From contig JABVXV010000032.1 in the NCBI GenBank assembly GCA_013365325.1, forward strand, positions 124,001-188,000: a stretch of DNA of 64,000 nucleotides, read 5' to 3'. The position numbers and the translations under genes are program-made. Below, piece by piece: positions 12,562-25,900 of this stretch. The stretch is from Dipetalonema caudispina (Eukaryota; Nematoda; Chromadorea; Rhabditida; Onchocercidae). The notes beneath the pieces were generated by a model. That model made no database searches. It was not told the DNA's origin and saw only the letters and a list, made by a program, of their open reading frames with translations. Numbering within the stretch: position 1 is the stretch's first letter; each line of letters begins with the position of its first letter.

Positions 12562-15500
12562 TGTGTATGGGAAAGGAGAAAAGGAGATAGGGGAAGGAAC
12601 AGGTAGAAGTATTATGTTCAAGTGAAAATCAGCGATGACCGGATGGATGAAGTGCGCAACTAGAAGTGGAAGGCACCGCATCCTTGAACGTCCACGAAAT
12701 GACCTTGGCGCCCCTCCCCAATCAAGATTATCCAAAACGATCCGGGATGCGACGTCGTAGGAGGATGAGAGAGTAGAGATCGGATCCTCCTTCACTCTTT
12801 TCAATAAATAATGCAATCTCCATTCAAATCTATGGTGTTCTTCACTGTTTTTCAAGACAGTTCATATGCATCCTTCCAGCACTTCTTCCCTCACATCCTG
12901 AATTACTTCCTCTTCTCCCTCTCATCTCCATTTCATCAAAAATTCATTAACTCATAAGCAGTACTCGTACCGCATTTCGTATCTTTGCCATCAGAAACAA
13001 TCTGCATGATCATATAAACAAGTATACACTTCACAACATTCCCGAGTAATCATTTCCACCCATTAGAAAAGGAAAAATGGGAGGTGCTTCATACAGAAGT
13101 GCACAATCGGGGTATACCGAGACCCTAACTAGCAATAAGTACAGAGGAAGGAAGAAAGGAAGGAACCTGTATGTGACACTTCCCGTCATCATTACCTGAA
13201 CATCACAACAAACTCTTTGCCCTTCTTTCTACAATGTCTCCTGACGTGATTGTAAGCCTTGCAATTACTAATATTCTTCGAAACAGAAAATTTCCACAAA
13301 TGCATTTTCATGCTGAAGGATAATGTAGCGAACTGTTCCAGTTAAATGAATCGGAAAGTTGGATCAGAGGTTGTAGTGGAGAAAGGATCAGGATGAGGGT
13401 GAACAGGGAGTAAATCAGTGATACAATGTTTAGCTAAAGCTACCATACTGGAAATTGTGTGAAGTTCCGAGTTGATAGGAGGGTAGAAATACAACTCACA
13501 CAGATACATACACGCGCAGAGCCAATAACAGTACACACAACACTTTTAGTGCCGATGTTTGGGAAAGTGGTGATGATCTGTTCCAGCGATCCATTTGGGA
13601 CATCGAAAGTCATTATCGGGTTTGCTTCCCTCTTCTTCCTCACTCTCAGCTTTCAGCAATGATAAACAAAAGAACCGAGAGATGCTCCTCCGACTGCTTT
13701 TAACTCCTGAAAGCTGCAATTCGCAGTTATCAGAGAGCCTAGCCTACATGACTCACGTCAAGATTTCCCATTCTTTGACACTACTTACAATCTTTGGTTT
13801 CGATGTTGCTTTCTATACTACCATTATCATTGTCTCCATGATATCGCTATGATCCCAAACAGTATCAATAATCTCACTTTCATTATCACCATCACTGTTC
13901 TTGGTCACTATTACCTTGTCAGCTTTGTAATCATCATTTTATAGTATGCAGATTTGAGTGATTCGGATCACTTGTTTCGCGACCCGACCTCACAAATCTA
14001 CACCCTACAAATTCATCACCATCTTCCCGGAAGATCACATATTTATTTCTACAAGCATCATCAATAGAAAGAAGGATACGCTGGAAAGAGCAGAACAAGC
14101 GAGTGGAATTAGTAATTAGTTGTAATCAAATCAAACATAAAAATTTTCGAAATTTTGGAAAGTAGAGCTATCAGGAAAGCAAAACTTATAAATTAGAATT
14201 AAAATTAATGTTGTTAAAGGAGATTCTTCCTGAATTTTCAAATTCTAAGCTCGAAATCTCTTTTTTAGAAAGAGATTCCAAAGTTTAATGAAATTTCAGG
14301 TAATATCGTGGGTAGAGAAAGGGTGGGGTAGATGTAGGGAATGAATTAACCAGTTACGACGAAACGGATGAAGGAGGAGGAGGGAGAAGGATGGTAGTGG
14401 TGGCGTAAGAGTGAAGGTCGGATGATTGTTTTGTACGGGAAAATGCGACGGGGTGAACTTGATACACTAGGGCAAACGAATCGTCTCGAGCCGACCTAAT
14501 TTTCCTTATCAACTTTCTGCTCTGACTACTTTCCCCCGACCAAGAGGCACATGTTCTGGGCGAAGAAAATCCGGACGACCACCACTGCTTTATTTCTTCC
14601 CACCCTTCAGGGACTCAACTCTTTGCGGCTCCAGCCCACCTCCTCCCCTCCAACCCAGTCCTCTTCTCCCCATTGCTTTTCTTCCAGAAAAATTTCTTTT
14701 ATATGACCGGGATCGATTAAGGTCAAGTTACTGCAAGAATTTTGGGGATAGTGGGTTTAAATGGGTAGTTGCAAGTTGGTGCATGACACATTCCATTTTT
14801 AAAAGATTAAAAAAGGTCGCTGCTGAGATGGGCGAACTGAACTTCAATGTGACTTTTCATTTCCGGGCAACTGAGGTGAAATGATAGCATCATTTATGGA
14901 ATGTTTGAGAATGATCTAATCGAAATTTTCAGGATGTTTACACCACAAACTGCCCAAGACAGCACTAGAAGGCACAATTCAACTGACCGGAAATCAAAGT
15001 ACCATGATTTTGCTTACATTTCGTCATGATCAGGAAATCAAGACTAAGATAAAAAGCTCCTGATTATAACTTGATGTCGCCTCATCCTCACATATTCGTA
15101 TTAAGAATTGCAACACAAATCATATTTTCTAATCAGGCAATAACCATCTTTTATCATTTTTTCAAAGAACAGTCAAATTCGTAGCAGAGTCTGAGAGACA
15201 GCGTGATGACCTGATGATGATGATTACCTGTTAACTTATTTCTTGTAACAGAGACGATGAACAAAGGTCAACATTGACATTACTAATGGGAAACTGTATT
15301 GCACTTCGCATGATTCCAACGGATGAATAACAGTATCAGAAGAAATTTTTCACCACAACTGGACGAAGCAGTTACTGCTTCTTGGCTACTTTGAAATGAA
15401 GAGAATAACCGCGCAGTTGAGAAGAGGTACTACGATAATTATTTCAGATAATCAAATATGTCACAACTGAATATTTGATTCTACGTCAATGTAGGAAGAT

Positions 15501-18500
15501 CAGCAGATGTAGCAAGACTTCCAGAAGAAACCGGACTATTTTAAAGTCAAAAAAGATAATTGATTGCAGATAAACGTGCTTTGGGACATTCAAGCATACA
15601 ATTTTACAATGCTACTTTCAGGTCAATGAGAAATGATGAACATCATAGCTGAGAATGTCCATTTATAGAAAATATCTGGGGTCATAATATCACATCCAGT
15701 GTATGGGGCGGGGAAGGGAATGGCAAGTGAGACGAGAGATCTATGCTACCTAAAATGAATTCTCGGACCTGAAGTCTCGAGAGGTAATGTAGATTTCCTG
15801 GGAGTAGGACGACTGCCCGGATCTTGATTGCACTACGGAGAGAACGGAATTTAGTTTGGAGGACGATTACAAAATGTGGGTAGTTTTGATTGCTGCACAG
15901 GCGTAACAGCACTCGCTCTTCTATCCTTAGGTGATGTGTGTTGTGGTAGTAAACGGTGATGGTGGTTCTAGTAGGCCGCTGTTCCTTCCCCTTCCCGTTC
16001 GGTTCGGCTGGGTTGGGTATCGGCGATCGGCATCCGTCTCCCCGGAGGCCGACCGCCCGCCCTCCTACATCTTTCCAAACTTTTCATTTTGCCGAAGGTC
16101 ACGAGCCTCCACAGCATGAATCTCATGGCAAAACAGAAGAAGGCAGGAGGGACAGCGACAACACTGTTATGCAGCAACCGTCATTCGAAACCCAAACACT
16201 ATTAAACGTTCACTTAATAAATGTTCCACAAAGAGCACATCACTCCTTCCTTACTTTCCCTCCGTGTTCCATTCCTGTTCCTGATTCATACTATTCCCGC
16301 CGTCCGTTTCTACGACACATCCTGTTCCTTCTCCCTATCATACTATTCTGAATTACCAGAACGAACACTAATTTGAAATTGATTTTATCATCTAGAATAC
16401 TGAAAACGAAATTAATTCTTATTACTTCAGGATCAAACGAAACAGGGTTTGGTGGAATCCAGAAAAAGTGAGTGATCAATTAAATATATAATTGCATTTT
16501 GTGTGCAAAATAAAATGGAAAGAAAAAAAACAGAATCCGGAACTCTGAAAGCTTGGGTTGCATTGTGGAAAACTGAATTTGAATCAAATAAATTTCACCT
16601 GTTTTCTTCATAGCAAAATGGCTTATTTCCGTGGCAACCATCCTTGAAATTGCTTTGACTCTAATTGGTCCCATACCAACAGGAAAAGGATATGTGAGCA
16701 TGTCGGGATGGCACATCGTCTCATTCCCAACCTTCTCTTATTTGACCTTATAAAGTTTTTTGCCAATTAACAGTACAAATAACAATAATTTTTTCTTAAA
16801 TTTGATTTTTATCTATACTTTACCAAACTGATCATTTCTACTTCATTTTATTACAACGTCTAACAATAATGGAAAATGGTCAGTAATTAAATATATATAA
16901 AAAGTCTCCAAACAGCTAATCCAAATCGACTGAAGTGTTTCCTGGAGATTTCCTAGGATAAAACATTATCACTAGTGAACAAAGAGATAGGGAGAAATAG
17001 AAGATATTATGATCATAATCATTTCATGATATTTAAGATTTTTCAATAGTAACGACGATTGTGATCATAATAATGATGGATGATGATGACGATTTGCAAA
17101 GGATGCATTATTCATACTAATACTGCTTTCTCCTTTTGTCTCCTAGTTTTGTTCTTTTCTTTTGTCATTTCATCCTCTCTTCTTCCATCCATCTTCCGCC
17201 CCTCTTTTTGCTTGGTTGAATGATACCTCAGCTATCTCAAAGTCTGCAACAAGGATGCAAGCGGTGGATTGTCAAAACTCGCTACCCTAAAATATCCGTT
17301 GAGCTGATAAGATGACAAATTTCGTTAGCCATGCTAATAACAATGTGTTTGAAGTAATTGTTATTGTCGTATGGCGCTTTGATCCATTCCATACAAAAAT
17401 AGAAACTGTTCTAATGTTTGACAGCTGTTGAACATGTGCGTATTTTGTTGTGCTTTAAACACTTCTTTCGAGGATTTCTTTGGTATAGCGATAGTGATAA
17501 TAGCGGTTTTTTGCAAGCGGAATTTTTAAAGATTACAGATTCATGCATGCCATATCACCCTTAAATAGAGAATTCTCCCTGCACGAAAAAAGCTTTTCAT
17601 CCAGTTAGCTCTGGAAGATTTCATCAACGGATAAAAATTTTACACACCGAAAATTTTGGGCCGCTGATGACAAAGAAGGGTAGACCAGCATAAATCCAAC
17701 TATGCTTTGTTAAATTTCTATAGCTTACTGTAAAGCTTTTTATCCAAAAGATTGGAATGATCGTATCGAAAAGGAGCTATCCATGCCAGTCAAATCACTT
17801 AGTCAACAAAATTCTTTGTAAAGCCATATGCAAATCAGATGAGTGCCTTTGTATTGTTGGTAAATGCGAATGTGTGAGTACATACATGTATGTATATGCG
17901 TCTTACAGTTTACTTGTGTATTTTTAATTTGGTACTTCTTGCTACAAACATGAGGGATGGTGCTCCTCCAGCTGATTGTTTGGAATTGACAATTCTTCAA
18001 TTAATTATCAGTTATGTGGATTAAAGAGCTTTATCTCGATAAAATATGAAAATACGGTTGAAAATGATATGTTGAAAACTATTTCTTGTAACACGGACAA
18101 ACATTTCTTAGCATACAAATTTGAAAATAAAAAAAAGTGGATAAAAAATTTCGGATGACTGATCAATTAATTCGCATTGCCGATAGATCAGTTTTTCGGA
18201 AAATAAAATCTATCGTCTTCTACATTCCGTAACGGTAATGATTTGATCTCCTGTGCATATTTACGGAAATAGAATGGTATGGATGAACTTCCGGTCTCAC
18301 GTCTTATTGATAACGTTGGCGCCAAATGGTGTTAGTTGCATAAACAGGACAATGTGTCTTCTACGCTTCTTGTTTATGTGAATAAATTTTGGCAGATAAG
18401 TAAACAAATAACAAATATGTATGACAGTTATATTTAGAAAATATATCTATGACACATTGGAAATGTTTCCAACTTGAATTCCTATTGAGTTTCCTCATTA

Positions 18501-18980
18501 ATTAATAAAATTGTCTGGAGTACCATCCAGTTATAATTCCTATGACTTTTTAAACAAAAATTCACACAAAATGTATATGGCAAAAGAGACAGTCACATTG
18601 ACCTCTCTTCGTTCGTATCTTCCATAGTTTCTCAAAATGTTAATTTGGATCGAAATGCTTTTTTCTTTAGTTCCTTTAAAATCAACAAAGTTTTTTTTCG
18701 AGGCTGAGTTAATGTTGAAAAATTATTTGGATAGTATTGTTTCTTATAGAAAACGTTAATTTCCTGATGCATAAACAAGAAGTGTTATCTCTAAAATAGT
18801 GAAATATTAGATTGTGATGAAATCAGATGTTGTTGCTGTTATTGTTGCAGGATAAAATTTCACTGTGAAAGTATTGGTATACAGTAAATGTGCGGGGAAA
18901 TGAAAGCACAATTTAAAACGGGACAGCACAAACTTTTCGTTCAAGTTCATCGGAATTTTCGCTTTTATTGAGTGTATGCA

Positions 18981-19022
18981 TGTGTGTGTGTGTGTGTGTA
19001 TGTGTGTGTGTGTGTGTGTGTG
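18981..19022. repeat. (TG)n microsatellite
   Basis: A TG repeat with one TA interruption near 19,000. It lies at the left edge of the GC-richer block at 19.0-19.56 kb. Confidence 0.93.
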
Positions 19023-19140
19023 TACATAGTGGGTGAGTGGGCGGATACACACCTATATTCACCGATGAAAACTTTCATTTCCTGGTGGAAGGATGTATAT
19101 GGTGGCGGTGACTGCTACTCGAGGGCGAAAAGAAGGCGGC

Positions 19141-19164
19141 CGTTGCCGTGGCCGTGGCCGTGGC
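19141..19164. repeat. CGTGGC hexamer repeat, four units
   Basis: Four tandem hexamers (first unit CGTTGC, then three exact CGTGGC) within a G+C-rich segment. On the minus strand this reads as alternating Ala-Thr codons in an otherwise unconvincing frame. It is unusual in such AT-rich DNA and is more likely regulatory or simple-repeat sequence than coding. Confidence 0.8.
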
Positions 19165-19870
19165 CGCTATTCGGGTGGAGGTTGCGCAAGGATAATGCCA
19201 TGAAAACTGGAGCAGGGAGCGAGAATTAAATGGATTCTGCCCTCGCCCCCTCCGGGTGCACTCATCTTCGCATTTTGCCTTTATCGGGGCGATTGGAATG
19301 ATTTGGTTTGGCCTTGAAGATAAACTAATGAGTCGGGAATGATTGTAAACTGGAAGGGGATGGTAAGAGTTCGGAGTTCTGATGAGACTGGAAAAGAAGA
19401 AAAGAAAAAAGAAGAGTAAGATCACCGGCCGAAATCATCTCACCATCACCGACCGACGTCCCGACATATTTAGTCATTTTCCGCAAAATGAAAAGGTTCA
19501 TAACCCCGGAGAAATGCTCTCCCTTCTCTTCTTGTAAACTTCAAAACTGGCCTTACTCTGCAAACAACACATCAGTGATCACATGACCAACTGCAGATAT
19601 CTCTACGTAAAATTTAAGTTTCCGAACTTGAATTAGATGGATTAATTACGAAATAGGACTGTCAATTGTTATTTTATCTTCCAATTGGTTATATTGTCGT
19701 CACCATTCCATATTCTTCGTTTCAGGTTATCTCGCCGTTTTCCTTGTTTTCCTGAATGGGTATGGAACGTTCGCTAGCAGATTTTGACATGACTTTATCT
19801 GGATAAATTCAGAATGAATTTGGTGATGATTGCTAGAGTAGAATGCTTAACGGATAGCATGGATGGGTTG

Positions 19871-19939
19871 ATTTTTTGTGGATTTTTCCATGCATTTCAT
19901 TTTTGTATGAATGAAATGCATGTAAGAATCCACGAAAAT
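19871..19939. ncRNA. Candidate microRNA-like hairpin
   Basis: The arms at 19,871-19,901 and 19,910-19,939 pair almost completely around an 8-base loop (tttgtatg). The core next to the loop is 13 contiguous pairs (catgcatttcatt with aatgaaatgcatg), followed outward by one mismatch, a wobble, the gtggatt/aatccac block and a final wobble or bulge. The size (about 69 bases) and the small internal mismatches match a nematode pre-microRNA. It lies in a gene-free region. The strand is undecided and I do not recognise a known seed. Small-RNA evidence is needed, and a chance inverted repeat is the alternative. Confidence 0.35.
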
Positions 19940-22900
19940 TTTGTTCGAAGAAAGATAAATTACCCCACTGAAGATTAATAACGCTCATATGAGAACTGTA
20001 TGTAAATGGATACACTTGAAAACATGATGGCAACAAAAGATGGAAATTTTCTTGTTTCTAATGTGGAAATCAAGCAGAACGGTCCGGTAGCCGATATCAT
20101 GCCTTTCAGGAATTCACAGGCGTGTCTGTTATGCATTTGCTTCATTACGGGAAGACTCGGGAAATGGTTGATACATTTACAAACGTAGAATACCAACAAC
20201 TCAGTGCTCACAAGCAATGATTGGACAAATTCTTACTTTCGAATTTACTATTCATTATAATAAATTCATGAAAGATAAAGATATTTTGTAGGAAAAGCAT
20301 TCAAAAGATCTGACAATTAAGATGGTAACTAACGTACTTGCAGTCATCTTGGATGCACTTCACTTTTTCTACTGAATGATCATAATTGACAGCAGGTACA
20401 CTTGTGGAAAGATCAAGGTGACCATTCACAATCTTCTCCAAACTTTCTCTCCATAATCCCTTTCAGAAAATTCCCAATGCGAATAAGCGAGTGAAAGGTT
20501 TGTATTATCAGTATAGTATAGCTTTGAATCGCTGCAACAATCACTAATCAAAGTATTTTCTTGTTTAAACAGTATGTCAGTATGAAATAGTAATTGTGTT
20601 AAACTCCTAAAGTCAGGAAGCTTAATGGAACTTTCGGAATTACAAGTTATCTACAATAATTATATGCACTTTGACGAGAGTAAGCACAGACTCTGCTAAA
20701 CACTTTGAAATCTGCTCAAAATTTGTCATGCATAAATGTTATGATCCAAACAGATTTCCGAAATGCTTCTCTTATCACTACTTTCTGATACAGAAGCAAT
20801 ACTTAACACTATCCGCTTTGAAATCCGAAAGTGAATTTTTTCGACATTAGAGACTTGAAGTTACCTAAGGAGTTGTAATTCGAAATTGGTCAAGAACTCG
20901 CGATACTTTTAATTTGAAAACCAATACATCATAAATCTAAAGCAATATATTGTGAAGACAAAAAATTCTTCGCTCAATCTCCGATAATTGAAGAGGGTTA
21001 AGATTTTTAAAATACTTCTAGTGATTTAGGTCACGATTGCAGGTGAACTGAGGGAAGTTTATTTTAAAAAAAGCAAGATAATACCTTTTAAGGTACAGAA
21101 ATCGCTAAACTGCTTGAACTGTTAGGGATGAAGTCTTCAGTGCCGCGATGAACAAGAAATGAATTTGACGTAAATCACTACATAAACTTATTTGGCACAA
21201 ACGGTGATATTACAGAATTCAATGGAGAAATCTCAATAACAATAACTACGGAAAGATGGAATGATATTCTGTCTCTAACTTCTCTTCAGCGATACGTTAC
21301 CCAGAGAAGAAGAAATTTCTGCAAATTTTGAGACCGTTATTGCAATCCTGTGAAAAATTGTGTAGAACTCACTAAAAACTAAGCACAATGTGATCTAACA
21401 TGAGAACAACAAATCTGTTAATTACTTACGAGTCGGCTATAGTTCTTTTATAAAAGTCGTGATTTCAAAAATTTCTCAGATGTGTTATCTAAAAAATAAA
21501 AACACTTTGCTCTCATAATTATATAATGGAGATATGATTGAAATGAAAAAATTCAGCATTAGTCAAGAGCCCAAGAGAGAAAAAAAATGAACTATAATCG
21601 GAAGATTGCAAGTTACATTCAGAACTTACGGAACGATTATTTAGAAAAACAAGCAACGATAATATAAATCTCTACATGTGTTTTAAGTAAATCAAATTGT
21701 TTTCAGCTGCTACCATTAGCAAAAGAGATTTTTTTAAATGACTTCATTTCATTATCAGTTTTTCCAGCTCTCAAGCCACTATATTATATTTTTATTCTCA
21801 GAAGTTACAGTTATGCAAAGTAATTATTTGCAATAGGTCTTAACACCATAAACTACATCATTTAATGAAATTATCTTATACATCCCTGGAATTATTGTAA
21901 TTGTTTAATTCTGAATTATCTTATTAACCTGTACAATCTTCTGAAGTTTTATTTACTTCATTAATGGATGCTCAGTGTGGATGCTGAAGCAGCACCATGT
22001 TTAACATGGTATATGTGAAGTTGTTACGATGGATAAAGTTTGAATTTTATTCGAATTTATAATTTTTTGGTTGAAAGGTTCAAATTTTTAATGTTAAAAA
22101 ATAAAGAGTGCATTTCTGATAACTGATGTTACCAGTGTTGTTTTTAACTATCAGTAAATCATTTATAGTTAATGCAAAGTGAAAAATTTTTCTTGGATAA
22201 AAATTTTTAATAATATTGGATTTGTTAGAAATTTTCAAAAGTTGAGGGCACATGGAAATTGTAAAGATAGACGTTTTCGGAATCTAAGAAAACCGAAACT
22301 TAACTCCGAAAATTACACGAAACTTCATAAAAATATGATAAATTGATTTTGATTTTTGCATCCTTTATAGATCACCATAGTATTCGTTCATTGTTATCCA
22401 GAAACAGACAATTTAAGAAATATGAATTTTAACTGGAAATATCAATTTGAATAAGTAAAGGTTTTCCAAAAGTTTGGTTTTTTTCAATATGGTGAACAAT
22501 TCTGAACTTCTTTGCTTTCCAAGATTATCAATTACCTTAAAACAGTGTAAATGATTTGCTCCGTAACATTTATCTTTTAGAAATAATTTCATTCCATTTC
22601 TTTTCTTCATTTTCACGATCACAGTAATATGGCGAATTGGCATCATCACTTGCATGCTTTTCTTCATGCGTTTTTGTTACTAATACTACTGTCTTCGTAG
22701 TTGTTACTGCTATTAATGATGATGGTGATGGGTGTAGCGACGTAACAATGAATGAACGACCTTGAAATGGTCATTTCTATAAGTTTGGATCACTTCTTTA
22801 AGAAGAGAAACATAATCATAAAATTTAGGCATCTATATCATTTCTAATTGGTTGAGCTATTCTTATTTAAAATACTGTTGTTTTTGCATGAACTTTGACA

Positions 22901-25900
22901 TGTGCAATAAAAATGGTGCTTTGATTCAAGCAGTCGTATTCATCTATCTATCATCTAAGCAAAGAATCACCGTTTTCTGAAATGGAATATTCCATTCACT
23001 TTCGGTTGGTTATTTTGCAGCTGTTTCGTTTCACAAACTATTTGCTCGAAAAATTGTTGGGATAATCAAATGGTTAAAAGGCTGATATATGCTATGTACT
23101 GTTAATAATTATGGAAACAAAAATTATAGCACTAATAATAAAAGATTAATTGTGGAAGTTGTTTTTAAGATTGTTTTAGGTACTTTTGTCATCCTAACCA
23201 TTGGTAGTCATATACGACAAAAGTTTTGATACTATTAAAATACTTAAGCAATTGTTGCTGATCAGAATATTTTAGTAATATAGTATTTTCTGGCAGCTCA
23301 AATTATAGTTGTAATTTTCAGTTTTCACTGCTGCTTTCCTATTTTCCAGTTTTAAGATTGTTATTGTAACACAAAAAATCAAATTTAAAATAAAAATTAT
23401 TATTGACTGCATTTCTTCAGTGCAACAGCTTTCCATTGTCTCAGCAACATCGCAATTGATGAATATATCAGGAGTTAATAAGTTCAGTTGGAGTTTTAAC
23501 CCTAATATAATCCCTTTAATTTCGAGTTTTTCCCAAGCACATTAAGCGATTGACAATTGATTCAAAGGTTATCATTTACGTTTCTCGCTTTATATAGAAT
23601 ATACTACCTTTGATGTTTTTTTCACCAGAAGGAATTTTCAGATACATCTGATATATCGAGTTTCCCACTTCCAGCAGAAAATTCAGCCAATCTTTGGCAG
23701 CATATCTAAGAGCCTACTGATATATCGTAGTACATAATCAGAAAATATGAAGTTTTAAGAATATTTCAACAATGACGAAATTCTCGCTTTTCACCTTTGT
23801 ATCCAATATCCAATATGGCAAAACAATTGCACAACATACTTACCTCCATTAATATGCTCCACTTGTAATTCTAAAAGCTAAACTACCATTGTTTCGATTT
23901 CGAGTTGCTAGCTACGCACACTCATTTTAAGTTGGTTAGAAAATTGTAAACTGCCTAACATTGCAAGCACATCGATAACAAGCAAGTTTTTTTCGAATCC
24001 CAACCATTCTTCTCATCCTATTCTGAATGGTGAAAGAATTCAATAATCGTAAAATTTTAACAAATGTCCCTAAAATTCAAAGCACCTAATTTATTAGCAT
24101 CAGTTGGAGAGTTGTGAAAAAAGTAGCTATTCAAGCAATCACCAAGTAATAAATAAAGGAATATAACAGTACACAGCTCTTCCGGATTGAAGAAGAATTA
24201 AATTGCATTATAATAACGGACTCCGGATTGGAGAATTTCAGCTAAACTAATTAGGTATACAACCGTTAGATAAAAATGAAAATATCATGTGTTCAAGTTT
24301 AAAAAAATAAGTAATCTAGAAAATCAATGTTCTGAAAGTTGTAAATCAGAAATGCATACAATATCCTATTGATGACTTATCAGTTGTGCTCTCACTTGCT
24401 TGAAAATCTATTCGCTTATTTCAAAATGCTTGTGTTTCGCAGATTAATTACAATATACAACAAAATAGTTAACTGCTAGGAAAGAATAATTAGGCATATA
24501 TCTGACAATAAAAAAGCTAAAATTTAGGAAAAAAAATCTTAAAATGACTAATCGTAAATCTATAAGCAAAACTATCTCTTTTTAGAAGTTAAATTGACCT
24601 TCAGAAGTCCAGCTTTAAGCAAAAAGAATGCATTTACGAATGAGATTAAAATTGAGAAATCTCAAATTAGAAAAGCGATATTTTATAACAATTTCGCAAT
24701 GACCGATGGGAAAAGTTTTAGATTCTCATCTACTCTGAGTGAGGGATTTCTTCTCAGATGACATAATGAATCGGAATATGATTTCTGCAAATTAAATATA
24801 GAACTAAAATTTCGATTAATTTCAAAATTGTTGAGAGTTTTCACATTGTTCTTGTTCATCGAGTCATGCTTTTGAAAATTTTAAAACTAGTTCCTTGTTA
24901 ACTATTGATTTGAATTTTAAAATTTGCTTATTGCTTTACACGCGTAAAACTTCGATATTTTTCATTGTTACCTATTTATGCCTCTAATTAGATATTTCAT
25001 TTATTGCATAGATTCGACAATAGATTTCTCCTTTGGAAATCATTAAGACATTGATTAATTTAAGGAGCATAGATGAACTGGTGGCTGCTTTTTCTTTTTT
25101 TTTTCACCATTAAAGATTTTAATTATCAGAATAGATGATCTAAAACTTACAAATGTGGTTTTGTTCAGCAATTCAAAAATCAGTGTTCTGGGCACCTTTG
25201 TTTGCGATAATTTCAGCAAAGAGACTTAGTAAAATTCATTTAAGAATGGTCATTTCAATCAGTGCCAATTACATCGAATATCTTAATAAAGGCGTAATTC
25301 AGGATCTCACTAAGAACTCACTAAAACAACTTACTGTATTATCAAAAGTTTCACTTTCATGAATCACATTAAATTAAATGCTATTGAAGAAAATTTAAAC
25401 TTCAGTAAAAAAATAATTCAAGCTTGAAAACATGCATAATAATAAAGCAATGCCCATTTAGTTTAAAGCCGATTAAAACTTACATCCAAAATTTGAATAA
25501 AATTAAAAAGCATTTGGTCGATCAAGAAATCATGTGCTATTGCATAATTACACACAAATCAAATAAAAATTGTGTAAAATATGTGTATTAATCAGTACAG
25601 AGTAAAACAATTCACTTTTAATTAAACAATACTTTTTGTTTAACTTCTCTTCACTACTTCTTGAAATTCGTTGTATTAAAACTGATTCAGCATGAAATTT
25701 ACTGATATTACATTTTTGAAAAGAACAATGTTTCAGCTATAAATAAAATGTTTTACCCGCCTTCGAATTGCCATTTCGTACACGCAATTGGTGGTAACCA
25801 GAAAACAATATTTAGGGGTTTATAATTCTTATGAAATATGAGTTTAATCCATCTTTCTATGAAATTTTCAATGTTCATATTCACCTGTGTCGCAGATAAT

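Larger units (their letters stand above)
7084..19560. other. Upstream region of the zinc-finger gene with scattered GC-richer blocks
   Basis: No exon I can support. Against an AT-rich background there are distinctly GC-richer, low-intron-signal blocks at about 10,690-11,060, 12,560-12,860, 13,080-13,760, 14,290-14,720, 15,690-16,330 and 19,040-19,560. They carry accidental open frames on both strands with biased composition (Pro, Arg and Ser runs) and no domain I recognise. Their position 3.6-12.5 kb upstream of the first recognised exon of a developmental transcription factor suggests promoter, enhancer or 5' untranslated exon sequence; this is inference. Confidence 0.45.

Noticed and set aside
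12418..12855. 145-codon minus-strand open frame
   Set aside because: Nearly a third of it is the TA microsatellite read as Tyr-Ile repeats; the rest lies in a GC-richer block with no domain or splice context.
15956..16351. 131-codon plus-strand frame and an opposing minus-strand frame
   Set aside because: Low-complexity Pro/Arg/Ser content on both strands in a GC-rich block; it looks regulatory rather than coding.
19075..19425. 116-codon minus-strand frame with Ala-Thr repeats
   Set aside because: The repeat comes from the CGTGGC hexamers and the rest shows no homology signal or splice structure.
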